Assembly (NCBI GenBank): GCA_963854835.1
Contig: OY978526.1
Coordinates: forward strand, 68,854,418-68,918,417
Reading direction: 5' to 3'
DNA length: 64,000 nt
Source: Megamerina dolium
Taxonomy: Eukaryota; Arthropoda; Insecta; Diptera; Megamerinidae
Both the position numbers and the translations under genes were made by a program. The notes under the pieces were generated by a model. That model saw only the letters and a program-made list of their open reading frames with translations, searched no databases and was not told where the DNA came from. Position 1 is the stretch's first letter. Each line of letters starts with the position of its first letter. Positions 25,160-38,133 of the stretch are shown piece after piece.

Positions 25160-26950
25160 ATTGAAGAGGAAATTCGGTGCAGTTTTGAAAGCTATATAGC
25201 AGAGTGTTTTAGAGAATTCAAGATACCCTCTTTCTACCCATCGTCGCTCTGTTCAATTAGATTTACCAAGATGATATCTTTAAAAACATCTGAAATTCAT
25301 CTATTGTTGCACCACATGATCGATTTTAACACCTTTTTCAACTGCCTGATTATAAGTGATGGGACCATTTAATCGAGAACATCAATAGTCAAATATTAAG
25401 AATCTCGGAGGAGGACATCAAAAAAAGTGTGATTCAGTTGATGGCTAGAATAGTTATCGGTTCCAAATTGATTAATATCGAGGAATGTCATATAGAAAGC
25501 ATCATACTGATGTCTTGTGATCGAAAATAATCAGGAGGTATGAATTCGACCTGTTTTAAAAAATCTTCAATGAACAAATATCTTCGAAAGATAATGGATT
25601 TCTTTGTTCATCTCAATTGACGGCATTTTTTGGGATTATTTGAAAGAACTAGTTTACATAAGTAGTTACTTGGCAACTTGCTGAGAATATTCGAGACGAA
25701 ATTTGACGTTTGAAACCTGAAACTTTCAGTCCTTCAGTAGCCATTAGCAATGTATCATATAACTAATGAAAGTGCAACTTGCCTAATCAAATGAATCAAG
25801 ATATTGTTACAATTTTAATTACTAACTAACTCTTGAAAAGTTTCAATTAATAATTAAAACGAATTCATGTCAAAGCATACGTGATGTGCGTGAGTAGTAG
25901 CATAGCCAAGAGCATTGATTGACAGCAATAAAACTGAAACTGTCAAATGCATACGCATAATATTATAACTTTATCATGTCAAGCTAATAATTTAGCTAAC
26001 AATATTCGAGTAACTACATGCATACATCAAAAACGCACAGAGAATTTTCTTTTAGGGGAGAGAGTTGGGGGATTCGTTGAACATTTTTACGTTGAAAACC
26101 ACATTCAGACCCGTGCGTGTATTTTATGTTGTTTTTATTCACTTTACTCAGATATGCTGTATAAAAAATATTTGAAAATTTATCAGCTTCTCTAAAGGCG
26201 AGCACATGATTGAATCAAATAAAATATGAAACATAGACACACATATACGACAGACACAAGAAAAAAAAAAACAAGTTGACCGCAAGCAATATTTAATAAA
26301 AAATGAAAAAAAAAAAAATAATCAAAAATTCATAGTGAAAAATGAACAACAACAACAACAATCAGTTATTCATAAAATATACAATATATTATATGATTGA
26401 CCTAATACATTTTAACACTGACAATTAATTTCTTTATTTTTTTTTTCCATTTGTTTTGTTATACAAAAGTCATTGTTGTCGATTTCAGTTTCATGTGGCG
26501 TATTCTATTAATTTTAGTAGGTATCATAACTACATGGCATGGGAAACATTCGTAGCTAACGAATACTGCCAAGCAGGAAATTGTATTTATATGATTTGAC
26601 TTAGCGGTGGATTTCGCTATACAATGATTATGGCTTAATATAAAGAAATTTTCTTTTTATCTGATGGTTCGGGTCTTCATAGGTCAGGTATTTTTGAAAC
26701 TTAGAGAGTCCACATCTTCAAATTTCACTATTGAAAAATCGTCTACTAAAAGTGAATAAACAAGTCTTAAGGGTGATTCTGGTGAAAGATGCCCCAAAAG
26801 TTCATCAACACCAGAGATTTTTGTAAAAATGCAGAATATTAAGGTTATGTGCAAGATATGGTGGATATGTGAACAATATTTCAGCTGAAGTTTTTAATTA
26901 CAGGAAAGTTTTATGCTAAATAGGTGACGCATCAGAATATGAATTTTTCA
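25160..26950. other. Intergenic DNA, no gene seen
   Basis: CAA run near 26346 and several poly-A runs. 25150-25560 and 26640-26950 have less extreme composition but no recognisable domain. Confidence 0.5.
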
Positions 26951-26959
26951 ACAAGAGTT

Positions 26960-27880
26960 TGATCAGGTTATCAGTTCGAAAAAGTTCGGTTACTAATTTT
27001 ACCAAAAATAAAACACCTTTTTTTTATATATGAATCAAGCTTCATTACACCAAATATGTGCTATTTTGATCGATAACCTTTTGACATGTTTGGGGTAAAG
27101 CCATTATTTCATCTGTGTAGAAATTCTGGGATTTTTGAGCGAAAAAATGATCCAAGTGCGTGTTGCAGGACTCTACGTAATTAAAATTAATTTAAATTTA
27201 GGCCATTATGAGAGTTCTGCAGAGAGCGAAACAAATAATCATCTGAAGGTGCAAGGTCCAGGCTATATAATGAATGCATCAACACTTCCAAGCCAAGATC
27301 TCTCAGTTTCTGCTGGGATATCAAAAATGTGAGTGAGCTGGCGTTGTCATAATGGAACGCGACACTTTTTCTGTTGAACAATTCTGGCCGTTTCAATTCA
27401 ATTCCTTGCTTAAATCTCGTTAATTGTTGACAGTAGAGATGATAATCAATCGTTCGACCAGCTCATAATAATCAATTTCCTTCCAATCCCACCAGACACA
27501 TAGTAGTACCTTTCTTGATGTCAATCCTGGCTTTGCCACCATTTGCGAAGCTTCACCTCACTTCGTCCATGATCCTTTTCGCACACTATTGTTGTGCGTG
27601 ATTCACTTTTCATCGCCCGTAATCATTCGCTTCAGAAGTGGTTCGATTTCGTTCCGTTTTAGCAGTGAATCGCAAATAGAAATTCGGTACATTAAATTTT
27701 TCACTGTTACTTTATATGGCACACAAAACATCGAGCTTCTTTGTGTATACAGCTTTTTTCAAATCGTTGATAACTGTTTAATGATGAATGCCTAGTTCCC
27801 TAGCAACATCCAGGCTGCTTATGTGTCGGTTTTGTTCAATTTTTTCCATGATTTCATAGACTTTTTCAGTGATTATAACA
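26960..27880 (-). pseudogene. Mariner transposase pseudogene (irritans-like, DD34D)
   Basis: On the minus strand, pieces run in order. They are a start-region fragment 'KIEQNRHISSLDVARELG' spread over frames near 27790-27850, 'MITGDEK' with the first catalytic Asp near 27600, and 'VLLCVWWDWK' near 27490. Next come 'RPELFNRKSVAFHYDNASS' and 'YSLDLAPSDDYLF' at 27187-27396, then 'QNFYTDEIMALP' and 'QNSTYLV' near 27050-27130. The second and third Asp are 34 residues apart. Order and motifs match the Himar/irritans type. Multiple frameshifts and stops make it inactive, and clear inverted repeats were not found. Confidence 0.8.
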
Positions 27881-27929
27881 TATACATATACAAATGTATA
27901 TGTTATATATATGTTATATGTTATATATG

Positions 27930-28130
27930 TTCAAAAATGTCATATACATTATAACATCATACACTCCAAAATATAAAGCTATAAAGCTGAAACTTAGATT
28001 TATTAACAAAATAACCAGTTTGAATATAAACCAAATGACATGAAAACCACGCTTTTCTTCCATATAAAAGTATGTTTTCGAATGCATTTTTGCAGACTTT
28101 ACGACGAGCCCCAACGAAAATATGAAACTC
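27930..28130 (+). repeat. Family B repeat, one to two units
   Basis: 'aaagctgaaacttag', 'gaaaaccacgcttttcttcc' and 'aaaagtatgttttcgaatgc' match B units. It adjoins the mariner pseudogene. Confidence 0.7.
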
Positions 28131-28139
28131 TGGAGCTGT

Positions 28140-30895
28140 GTGAATTGTGTGTAATTATATTTTTTTCAACGGTCGAAAACTAAGCACATCTCCTACGCAA
28201 TTGTCTGTTATGTTAAAGAATTAAGAATTTTTACTTCTGTAATTTACAAATATAAGCAAAAGTTCAAACATTTGTCGACTGTGCAAAAAAGATACAATTA
28301 TTTACCTTCATAACGCTGGTAATGATTTTTGAGTTATTTCAAAAATGTCATATATTTCTAAGGGAAATCACTTGCAAGGCTTAGAATTCGTCTTAAACAA
28401 AAGGGAAAGAAGAACAGAGTTCGCCTAAAAAATAGTAGAATTTTTTTTTTTTAAATAGTCACTTAACGAGTGAATATTTCATCTTCAAAAACTTATAAAT
28501 AAAATCCCCAATTTCAGGTCTATAAAGTAATGAAATATATTTTGTAAAATTCCCACTCATTTCTATGTTTTATCTTCATCCTCATATTTACTTCACAGTT
28601 TCACTAAAATTGTATCGGTTATATTAAGCCTTCTCGAAAAATTCCTACTGGGTAGTACTATTATAGTAGTACTTTTATAGTAGTAATAATAGTAGTATAT
28701 GTTGCTGTCACTACTGTTGTTCTTTATATATTATACATAGATACCTACCTATTATTTTTTATTGCATGTAACTGATTGTATTGATGGTGGCAATTATTGC
28801 TCTAGGAAATGGTTCAAACATATTAACACGAATCGATTTAAAGTATTTAGTGAACATATTAGTATTGTTACATGTGTACCAGTAAGTATACCTAGTGTAT
28901 ATATACATATATTGGTATATATACATGTTGCTATAACAAACTAATGCCTATAGTATTAGAGGTACAATCATCAACATATGTAAAATGTTGCTGATATATA
29001 AATTCTATTAAACATTGGCAACAAAATCAATGAATAGTAGGTATGTATAAGTAGGAGTGTATACAAGATTGAATGTATGCAAATTTAAGGCATGCGTATA
29101 ATAATAATTAATTTTTTCGAAAATTGAACCAAATTACATACGCGCCAAGTTAATATTGAAATTTTTTTTTTACCGTATTTCGCCATATTAAGTCATGTAC
29201 AAATCGCACTTGTAACGCCTACCTTTAGTATGAAATAATATTACTGTTGGTAATGATGGCGATAGCGATGGCGACGACAAATGTGTAATATTAATAAAAT
29301 CACCTACCGACTAAAATAAGTTCAACACTTAAGTAAATATAGATATACACAATACTAACAACAAAGCTTGGCTGGCTCTTCGATAGTGCACTATATTTTA
29401 CATACCATGAAAGTGTTAATGTGACAATGTGGCAAGTAAAATGCATCGAAAGTGCACTAGTCAAAGTGATACTCTTGATGCTCTAGCTGTTGATTGCAAT
29501 TTATTGTTGGACAATCGATTGATATTTTTCCTGTGGAAATTTCGTGTTCCTCTCTACTCAATATTTTTGCCACTGGTGCCATTTTAGGCATTTACAGCGT
29601 AGCAGACACATAATTAAAATTGACTTAAGTGTCTTATGCGACGTATGTCTACATATGTCTAGATACATTTATATGTTGTACATATATGTTGGTTGAATTA
29701 TATTTGTCGGCGAAATGTCGTCACACCCAGTTTGTTACAGTTTTCCTAAAGTGCATATTACATGTGAAAATGTAGCAAAATTGGGGGGAAAACCCAAAAT
29801 CAAATCAAATCAAATGAAATGATTAGACGATGATGACGACGACTTTGTGTCTACTTCTGGGCATGTCCCCAAGCCTTATTTCTGATTTTTGTTTTTTCTC
29901 CTTCTTGTTTCAACAATTCTTATATGTTTGTAGCCATAAGTGCAACATAAGAAGAAGAAAAAAAGTGACAAAACCAAACAGCAGCAGCAAAAAATTGAAC
30001 ATGAAGACAATAAACAAAAAAATTCAACATTTGTTCATTTTTGTCGTGTGTCAATTGAACTTGTAAAATAATACCATATATGAATATGTATGTACAATAT
30101 TGTACATATATACATAAATATATATTGTTACCATTATATTTGTGTGTGTGTGTGTGTGTATGATTGTGTACAGCATGTAATGCTCATAAATTTTAATTGC
30201 AATTGACAGTTTTCTTTTACAAGTGAATTGTAATAAATTGTAAATTGTTTTATTTCGGTTAATAATGTTTTCATTGTTGTTGTTGTTGTTGTGGTTGTAT
30301 CTTTCTCAACTATATATAATTTAAGTGAAATTCATACATTTACACTCAATTTAACAATATTTAACAATTACTTATGCATATATTTGGTAATATGAAATCT
30401 TATCAATTGCGAGTGCAGATGAAATGGTCAGTTACGAATGTGATAAGCATTCATATAAATTCTTCATTTATCTATAAAAAAAAATTGCAGTTAATATTAT
30501 TTCATTATTTTCTATTAATATTACATTGGGGAAAAAGACATCCATCCACCAAGCTGTAGACTGTAGTTTTATTCTTATCATAAAATATTGATAGAAAAAA
30601 ATCAACGTTATTCTCGTTGTAAATGTGACAATCTATGGTAAAAAAAAATTCACAGTTTTTTTGATTGTGTCAGTTCCGTTGCGAGTTATAGGCAATAAAA
30701 GATGAAAGTTAACATTTACACGCAATTTTGTGAAAAATCTCAATAAAATGGACAATTTCCACATGTCAATATATAAAATGGGAAATTCATGATAAATTCA
30801 TTCTGAGTCAATAACAACAACAACAACATCATCAACACTTGAAACATCATCGACGGTCATTAAAATGTATCGAATTAAAATTTCATTGTTAGAAT
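28140..30895. other. AT-rich intergenic DNA, no gene seen
   Basis: TAGTAG-type runs near 28660-28700, a GT run at 30140-30158, GTT runs near 30275 and CAA runs near 30812. The open frames are low in complexity. Confidence 0.5.
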
Positions 30896-30899
30896 TAAC

Positions 30900-31530
30900 A
30901 TTGCATTCGAAGCTAAAAATTGTTCTTTGTTACTTCCACCCAAAGAGCCAAAGGTATATGCCTACGCCAGAACACCTCGCGCTCTGTTATTGTGATTAGG
31001 GGTGAGTGGGCGATCAGACATCACCAATTATGCCAGTTCTCCAGTCACTTCTACCATTCCCCACCCTTCTTTCTCTCCCTTACTCTCATTTTTTTCCCTA
31101 TCCCAAGTCCTTCTTTTTGTTTATACTTTTTTTTTATCTATTATCGATCTCTCTCCCATATGGAACAGTGCGCGAATTGTTGTTGTTATCTCTTGCTTTT
31201 ACGAAAAAATTAATTTTAAAAAAGTCAATTATATTAATGATAATAATAAGCCCGCGTAAATTTAATAAATATTGTATTTTGGACAAATACGAAGAAGTGT
31301 GTGTTAGTTATTTTTATCGTGTACATATATGTTGTACCCGAACCAATCGACTGCAACGTAACACCACGTCAGCCACAATAACAATAACTTCACCCACAAC
31401 CAGGCAACCAGCTCCACAACGTCGCAGCTCACCAGCATTCCGGTCTATTAAGTTGAAAGAATATTATGATCAGAATCACGAACTGAGTCGGTATAAGCCA
31501 TGTTGCTCTCTATATCTCCATATTTTCGCA
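30900..31530 (+). other. Less AT-rich stretch with an open frame, possible exon
   Basis: 31006-31533 is open for 175 codons. The part at about 31330-31530 is richer in C and reads as Thr/Pro/Arg/Ser-rich (NTTSATITITSP, APQRRSSPAF). The first half is pyrimidine-rich low-complexity DNA. No domain is recognisable and no start context is convincing. It could be an exon of an unseen gene or a chance frame. It ends where a family B array begins. Confidence 0.2.
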
Positions 31531-31539
31531 TGATATCTG

Positions 31540-32200
31540 TCGAAATTATAGAACAATCTAGCTGAAAATTAGTACATACAGTTATTTTCATCAACAAATG
31601 GAGGAGCTCATAAATGGGTGACATTGAATGAAAACTACACCTACCTCCCATACAAAAATATGTTTTAGAATGTATTTTTCCCACTTTATGCATGAAAATT
31701 AATAGTTATTAGACTAAAACTTATTGTATGATTTTAGTTTAACCGCAAAACTAACAAATTAGAAAATTGACCGAATTGGATAAAAATTACACTTACCTCC
31801 CATACAAAAGTATGATGTTGAATGTATGTTTTTACGCTTTTCACACGAAAATATGAAGTTCTCGAACTAAAATTTGATCTGTGAGAGATTACTTTTGATT
31901 ACAAAATTGATATACTAGAAAATCGGCTGAATCGGATGAAAAGTACACCTAGCTGCCCTATAAATATACATTTGAATACATGTATGTTTTCACGCTCTAT
32001 GTAGAACGATATAAAACTACTGATCAGTATTAGCTATCAATATAAAGTTAGTCTGATCATAGAATAATTTTATTGGAAAATAAATGAAATCAGATAAAAA
32101 CACGTCAAGGCTCCATGCAAAAGCATGATCTCGTCTGTTCTTTTCGTATGAATATATAAAATTATAACACTGAAGCATGACACATATGAGTGGTTTTATC
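31540..32200 (+). repeat. Family B tandem array
   Basis: Boxes near 31647 and 31799 ('acctcccatacaaaa'), then degraded boxes near 31951 and 32112, give spacings of about 152, 152 and 160. Four diverged units. Confidence 0.75.
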
Positions 32201-32803
32201 AGTTTACAAGTATGTTAGCAAATAGGCGTCTACTTATAGAACACATTATTGTTTTTTGTTGAAGGTATTTATATCGATCTATCTGTCATAGTGTAGTAGA
32301 GTCCATGAGTATTATTTAAACTTCAGTATTATCGAAGTTATGCTTTGCAAATTTTGTGAATTACTGTGAATTATTAAATAATCACTTTTATTCATAACAA
32401 AGGTATGGGAAATACAAAACTGAACAGAACTATGTATGGATTATTACAATTTTTAATTCACTTATATGTTTTGAATGATAGATAAGGAATTCCAATGACT
32501 GCATCTATCGATTATTCCATGATTCACAATTACATCAAAGAATATAAAACGCTAAACTCATTTAAAAATATACCCCAATTTCGTTGGTTGAGGCACTTAA
32601 GGTACATAGATGCAGACACTATTAGACTCAATCAAAAAATTCGCTTCTGTAACATTTGATGATCAAGATCCTAACGAAAGATACTTCAAATATTTGTGAG
32701 AGATTTTTTAATAAATATTTTGTTTTGTGTTTTTTTTTTTTTTTGCATATTATAATAAACAATGCAGACACAAAACTATTGCTGTAAAATAGACAATTTT
32801 GAT

Positions 32804-33127
32804 TTATGCCATATACGAGGGCGGTTCCAGAACTACCCGACCTAACAAACAAAACAACAAATTTGGGAACAACCGGCGATCATCCAATATCATTTTGTGG
32901 TTTTTCGTAACCGTTTCTGGCGTGGCCACCTCAATTGGTCGATCACTACGGTGTTCACCTTGGCAGCTCGTACGACCTTCTTTAAACTCTGCCACCCAAT
33001 ATTTTATGATCGCAAAAGAAGGAGCAGACTCACCCAGAGTAGAATCTAGTTCAGCTTTAATATTCGTTGGACTGAGACCGTTCAAATGAACGTATTGAAT
33101 TACATAACGGTGACTAATTTTTTCCAT
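32804..33127 (-). CDS. Truncated mariner transposase, N-terminal DNA-binding region
   Basis: The 107-aa frame starts MEKISHRYVIQYVHLNGLSP, a mariner N terminus. Residues about 5-55 form the first helix-turn-helix (SPTNIKAELDSTLGESAPSF, IIKYWVAEFKEGR), followed by the linker with DRPIEVATPETV and ILDDRRL. Just after DDRRL the transposase sequence stops at the deletion junction and the frame reads through the left inverted repeat into flanking DNA. It is a different subfamily from the 24695 element. The catalytic domain is absent. It is intact as far as it goes. Confidence 0.7.
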   Translation of the reverse strand: MEKISHRYVIQYVHLNGLSPTNIKAELDSTLGESAPSFAIIKYWVAEFKEGRTSCQGEHRSDRPIEVATPETVTKNHKMILDDRRLFPNLLFCLLGRVVLEPPSYMA

Positions 33128-33248
33128 GTGATGTCGTTAACTTTCGATGGCTCCAAAGAGAATACTGAACAACGTGACGCCTTGAAACTTAAAACATATG
33201 TTTTATAAGGTTGCCAGGTCAGGTCGGGTAGTTCTGGGACCGCCTTCG
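32816..33248 (-). mobile_element. Internally deleted mariner with intact ends
   Basis: The ends pair over 31 bases with three mismatches: left begins CGAGGGCGGTTCCAGAACT, and the right end in reverse complement begins CGAAGGCGGTCCCAGAACT. TA dinucleotides flank both sides (32814-32815 and 33249-33250). At 433 bp it is a deletion derivative keeping the 5' part of the transposase gene. Confidence 0.88.
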
Positions 33249-33673
33249 TATGAGCATATGGTATCCATACAGCAACTAATGAAAATTATTAAAACAATTA
33301 TATCTAAAATTCCGAATTTAATATATTTTTCATTGGAGATTGTCTCATAAATTGAATTTATGAAAATTGATACTACATATACACTATAAGGTGGTAGATT
33401 GAAGCACTTTCTCCCTTTGCCCATTAGCAAATAATAAAAAAATGCATATTAATAAATAAATAAAGGAATGAATAGCTAAGTAAATAAATAAAAATTTTTT
33501 AAGTAATAAATATATGAATATATGAGTATATACATAAATTCAATGGCTTTAGGAGCACATTTCTATGTATCATTATTATTATTATTTTTTCTATTTTTGC
33601 ACAAAGTGCCTAAATGTAATAGTTTAATTTAGCAATCCATAAAAATGTGAATATGAAATATGGAGGGGAGCAA

Positions 33674-33705
33674 ATACGAGTACATACATATGTATGTACT
33701 CGTAT
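33674..33705. repeat. Perfect 32-bp palindrome
   Basis: Half-site ATACGAGTACATACAT is followed by its exact reverse complement with no spacer, inside TACATA-type simple DNA. Confidence 0.9.
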
Positions 33706-35399
33706 GTATATGAAAAGGCAATTGGCAAAACACTCATCTAGTCATATGTATGTATGTATAATGGACACATGTATACACACGTATATACATGAACAGAGGC
33801 ATTCATACAAATATGAGACACATGCTGTGCGCAATTTATTATATGTTTGTTTTTACGGCCCCGTGCAACATGTATGCAACATGTATACGTACATACTGTA
33901 TGGATATTGCAGAGACATTCGGGCATTTGCTAATATTGTATATATATACAATATACTATATACATATTGTCTATGTATACATACATTTTTATTTTTTATT
34001 TCATTTTGTTGCATGAAAATGTGTGAAAAATACAATTAATATTGTAAATGTTGACCAAAACAAAAGCAACAAAATGTTAAGTTCACGTAACAAAAATATA
34101 CAAAAACCCAACACATACGTAGTTAACGTTAGTTAAAAAATTGAATGACCACCTGCCGTTTTGGTGAAAAATTTCGCATTTTTCAAAATAATTGGAAAAT
34201 TTCATTAAAATATGTGCATGCATATGTGAACATATATGATGAAGAGGGCAGAGCATATATAGAAAAGTGAAATCATTATGAAGAAAAAAAAAAACCAAAA
34301 CCAATAACAAATAAAATAAAGGTAACACTGTGTATAGTGCAAATTCAATTTAAATTTATTGAAAGATAACAAATAAAAATACGAGTAATATTTATACCGA
34401 CAGACAAGTGTTGACGTGAATACTAGCACAAATGATAAAGTTTTTTATTTCATATTTATTTTTTAAAGCAATAACAGAAATAAGTAATGCAATTCTAAAT
34501 ACAAAAAAAAATGTCCATTTTAATTCAAGGAATAACTAGCAAAAAATATAAACGTTCGTTGTTCGAAAGTCATAAGAGATATACTTGATACTAGTACTAT
34601 GTAAATTGTATAGAAAAATCATTAAAATGATGCTCAAATAAAATAATCAAATTAAATAAAGCACAAATAAATAAATGCAATACGAAAGAGTAGGAGAGAA
34701 ATATGATATCTATAAATAAGAAATAAGAAAAAAAAAAACCAACAAATACACTCAACAAAAAACACTTAAAAAATTATCAAGGTGTGGTCAATCTCCTTTT
34801 AATTGTTTTTATTAAAGCGGATCTATTTATTTAATCTTTTTGATGATTTCAGAGCAATTCATATACTCATATAATATATGGATTGTGTCCGCATTGTCTC
34901 ACTTTTCATATACCTATTTGTAATTGTACTATACGTAAGACGTAGTAGCTCTTATAGTAGTCATATTCGCATATGCTGCACTAGTAAGTATTAATAATAA
35001 TACCTCCAAAAAAAAATCATTCTACAATACATATTAAATGTCATATTAATTCGTCTTTAATGTATAGTATTGTATATTAGGAAAGCCTAATTTTGGGCTT
35101 ATTGCTGATTTTTGGAATTTTCAAAAAAACAAAAATATAAGAAAATACTTTTAAAATATAGTACAATTAAAAATAATTTTATATTTTGATTTTATTTCGA
35201 TTAATTTTTTAATATAATCAATTTCATTTTTAATATTTTTTTCATATAATTTTATTTGTGACTAATCAACATTCTGTAATTTGATCGAGATTAATCAAAA
35301 TTTTGAAAAATTTACGTATTTCATATATACCACCAGAAGTATTTTAGAAATTAAAAAAAAAAAATTTGTAATTTTTTTTTAAATAAATCATTTTTGCAA

Positions 35400-36800
35400 G
35401 TGAAAATGAAATAATGTCGAGTTGAAAATGTAATGAAATGGATTTGTACCATTTTGCAGTAATGATGGAAATTTTACTTACATAGGAAAATGTCGACATT
35501 ATTGCAAACTTTGCTGTAAATTTTTCAACATTAATGTAAACGAAGTTAAATTACTGTCGACTAAAAAATGTAAGTATTTCGTTATTCGATATTAGCAAAA
35601 ATTCTAAAAATTTTATTTTGTCATAAAGAAATTTTAATATTGTTTTTGAAATGTAAATTAATCTAGTATTTTCTTTTTGGCCGTATAAAAAAGCCGTTTT
35701 ATAGAAATATCCTATAAAATAATACTTTTAAAAAAGATCCGAAAAAGTTGTACAAAATTGAGTCTCTCCTTGTTTTTATCTATTTATATATTTTCTTTGA
35801 TTTTGTGAAATTTTTTAAACATAATTATGGAATATTAATTAAATTAGTAAATTTTTTATTTAGATTAATTCTAGTATATTAATATATTACATATATTTTT
35901 TCTTTGCCCACCTTTTTTAATTCTAAGCATGATCATAGAATGTTTTACGTAAATTATTTGTTTACATTGATGTTGCGATTGTAGCTAATCTCAAAATTTT
36001 CGTTACACCATGTGAGCCGGGATCTCGGGACTGACGTCACTAGTGTACATATACTATAATGCTTGTAAAAAGCGTGCGCAAATACCGGATATTGAATATA
36101 ATGAAATGAAATTTAAATTGAAATTAAATAAAAATAATTGAGATTAAAACCAATACTTGTATTATTGAAAAGATTGTTAAAAAATGTTCAAGTTATTTTT
36201 TATTATAAATAAATAAATAAATATAGTATAACCATTCAAGCAAAAATAAGCTACATCCTTATCCTAACTGACCATCATTTTATTAATGATCATAATGATG
36301 CAATTATTAACCCAACGGCATCTTCCTTTGATATAGATCAAGAGCTATACTGCATTAATATCGAATGAATTAGTGTTGAGCGAATTAATATCGAAATCAT
36401 TTTCGTAATAATGTCGACATTTTTTATATGATTAAATTGGATGTCGACATTATAGTAAAAACTGTCGGTGTAAATTGGTCGATAAAATCTTAATTTCTGC
36501 AAACCTTCATTTCAATATCTACTTATTTCTACATTTTTGAAAAAATGTCGAAAATCTAAATTTATACATTTTTTTCCTTGAATTTTTTTTTTACATTGAT
36601 GTCGAACAATAATTTTTTTCGGATAATACAATTATATTAATATCGAACTATTATTAAAATGTTTACAATTATATCGAAACAGTGATTATTGCAAAATTTC
36701 GATAAAATTTCATATTTTTTTGTAATAATATCGAAGAAAATATTTAATAAAATTTCCACATTATTGATGAAACATATTACTATCGGGGAAAAAAAATTTT
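35400..36800. repeat. Cluster of GTCGAC / ATCGA motifs in AT-rich DNA
   Basis: AATGTCGACATT occurs at 35489-35500 and 36410-36421, with GATGTCGACATT at 36440-36451. Related forms (ctgtcgact, aatgtcgaaa, aatatcgaa) recur many times between. It looks like a degraded repeat; function unknown. Confidence 0.55.
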
Positions 36801-37610
36801 GCTTTTTGAGATTATATTTTGTCACTCACTATTTCCTGATTATAACTCAATACGAGCGAATCTAAATGTATTCATTCGTTTTAATTTACTTTAATATATC
36901 AGTTAGGGGCTTCTTTCTATATCATGTAATAGAGCACATACTGTAATTGTAATTCTATATTACTTAAATAATATAAAATATAAAAATATTATATTAGCAT
37001 AAGCAAACGTTCTTTTTGTTGTTTTATTAATGTATGAAATTAATACCATTGAGACTATTGCAAATGCATATATTTGCTCGTACGCATATATAAATATATG
37101 CAATAGTATAAGTATAAAATAATTGTAATGGAAGTACGAATACTAAGGTAGGTATCCACTACGGAAACTCTCTTGTGAATATCAAGAAAAAAAAAAGGCT
37201 ATTATAGTGAGTTTCAAATCTGTGTTAATAGCATCAAATATCAGTAATTTCACTTGTGGCAGTATTATCATATTTATGAGATATTGTTACTATTATTACC
37301 GCTATTGTTGTTGCTGGGATGGGTATTGCTGTTTCTTGTACTCTTTGCTTTTTATATATAAGTACTATAATACCACCATATATATAATATATAAGTATAT
37401 AAGTACATACATATATTTATATCCAAAGAAGGAGTGACATGAAGGCGCTTACATTACAATATTTCTTTTAAATTTGTGTATTTGTTTTAATTGTACCAGA
37501 AAGATTGATAGCATAGAAATATAGGAATATTATTTAGTTACTATGATAAGTATCAGTAAATATACCTTACCCCTATTACACGTTAGTACTACATACACTA
37601 GTACATCTAC

Positions 37611-37623
37611 TAACTGCAATGTA
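37611..37623. repeat. Target site duplication, left copy
   Basis: TAACTGCAATGTA, repeated exactly at 43432-43444. Together they bracket the LOA/I-type element. Confidence 0.9.
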
Positions 37624-38133
37624 GGTCGGCAAAATCCTCCACTGAACCCGCCTCGAGGGTGCCGACTGGAAATAGATACCACAGTTTAGCCTGTACGATG
37701 TCAGGCGGTATCTAGCTAAGATAAGGGTAAGTTGGTGAGTGTTTGTTACTCTTCAATAGTACAGCATTCGGCAACGTACTCTTATCATGGTCGGAGGTGA
37801 GGGGCTGGATTAAGGTGTTAAGCGATCCGTGCCGAAAATCAGCCTGGCTGGGGGCCCCTTTTTCAAATAGCCCAGTCGCTAACGTGAGCTTACGGATACC
37901 TGGCGCCCTCCGTAATAATTAGCCTTACCTGCGTACTGCGAATCTCTGCGCAGGCGGACATTTATTTCTTCGCAACTCGTGGGAACAAGATTGATTCTAA
38001 AAACCCAAAAACTGGATCTGGGGTTCCGGGGGTGTTAACGGGAGGAACGGCGGCCAATAAGGCTTCACCAGAGGCCGAGCTGTTAGCTGCACCACTCGTT
38101 CCCACCTCTGGAACTCGGAACGAAATTCCTGCA
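37624..38133 (+). promoter_or_regulatory. 5' leader / presumed internal promoter of the non-LTR element
   Basis: Begins 'ggtcggcaaaatcctcc'. The ORF1 frame is open from 37888 but has no ATG before 38134, so 37888-38133 could be untranslated or begin at a non-AUG codon. Non-LTR elements usually carry their pol II promoter inside this region; no core motif was firmly identified. Confidence 0.5.

Larger units (their letters stand above)
33260..37610. other. Long AT-rich stretch without genes
   Basis: Microsatellite-like TACATA/TATGTA DNA (33670-34000), poly-A runs, and very A/T-rich DNA from 34990 to 36990 with recurring TCGA-containing motifs. The frames at 33647-34039 and 34083-34429 are translations of simple repeats. 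No gene is recognised. Confidence 0.5.

Noticed and set aside
33647..34429. Several overlapping frames of 60-130 codons
   Set aside because: They consist of simple-repeat translations (Tyr/Val/Cys/His/Met rich) on both strands of TACATA-type DNA.
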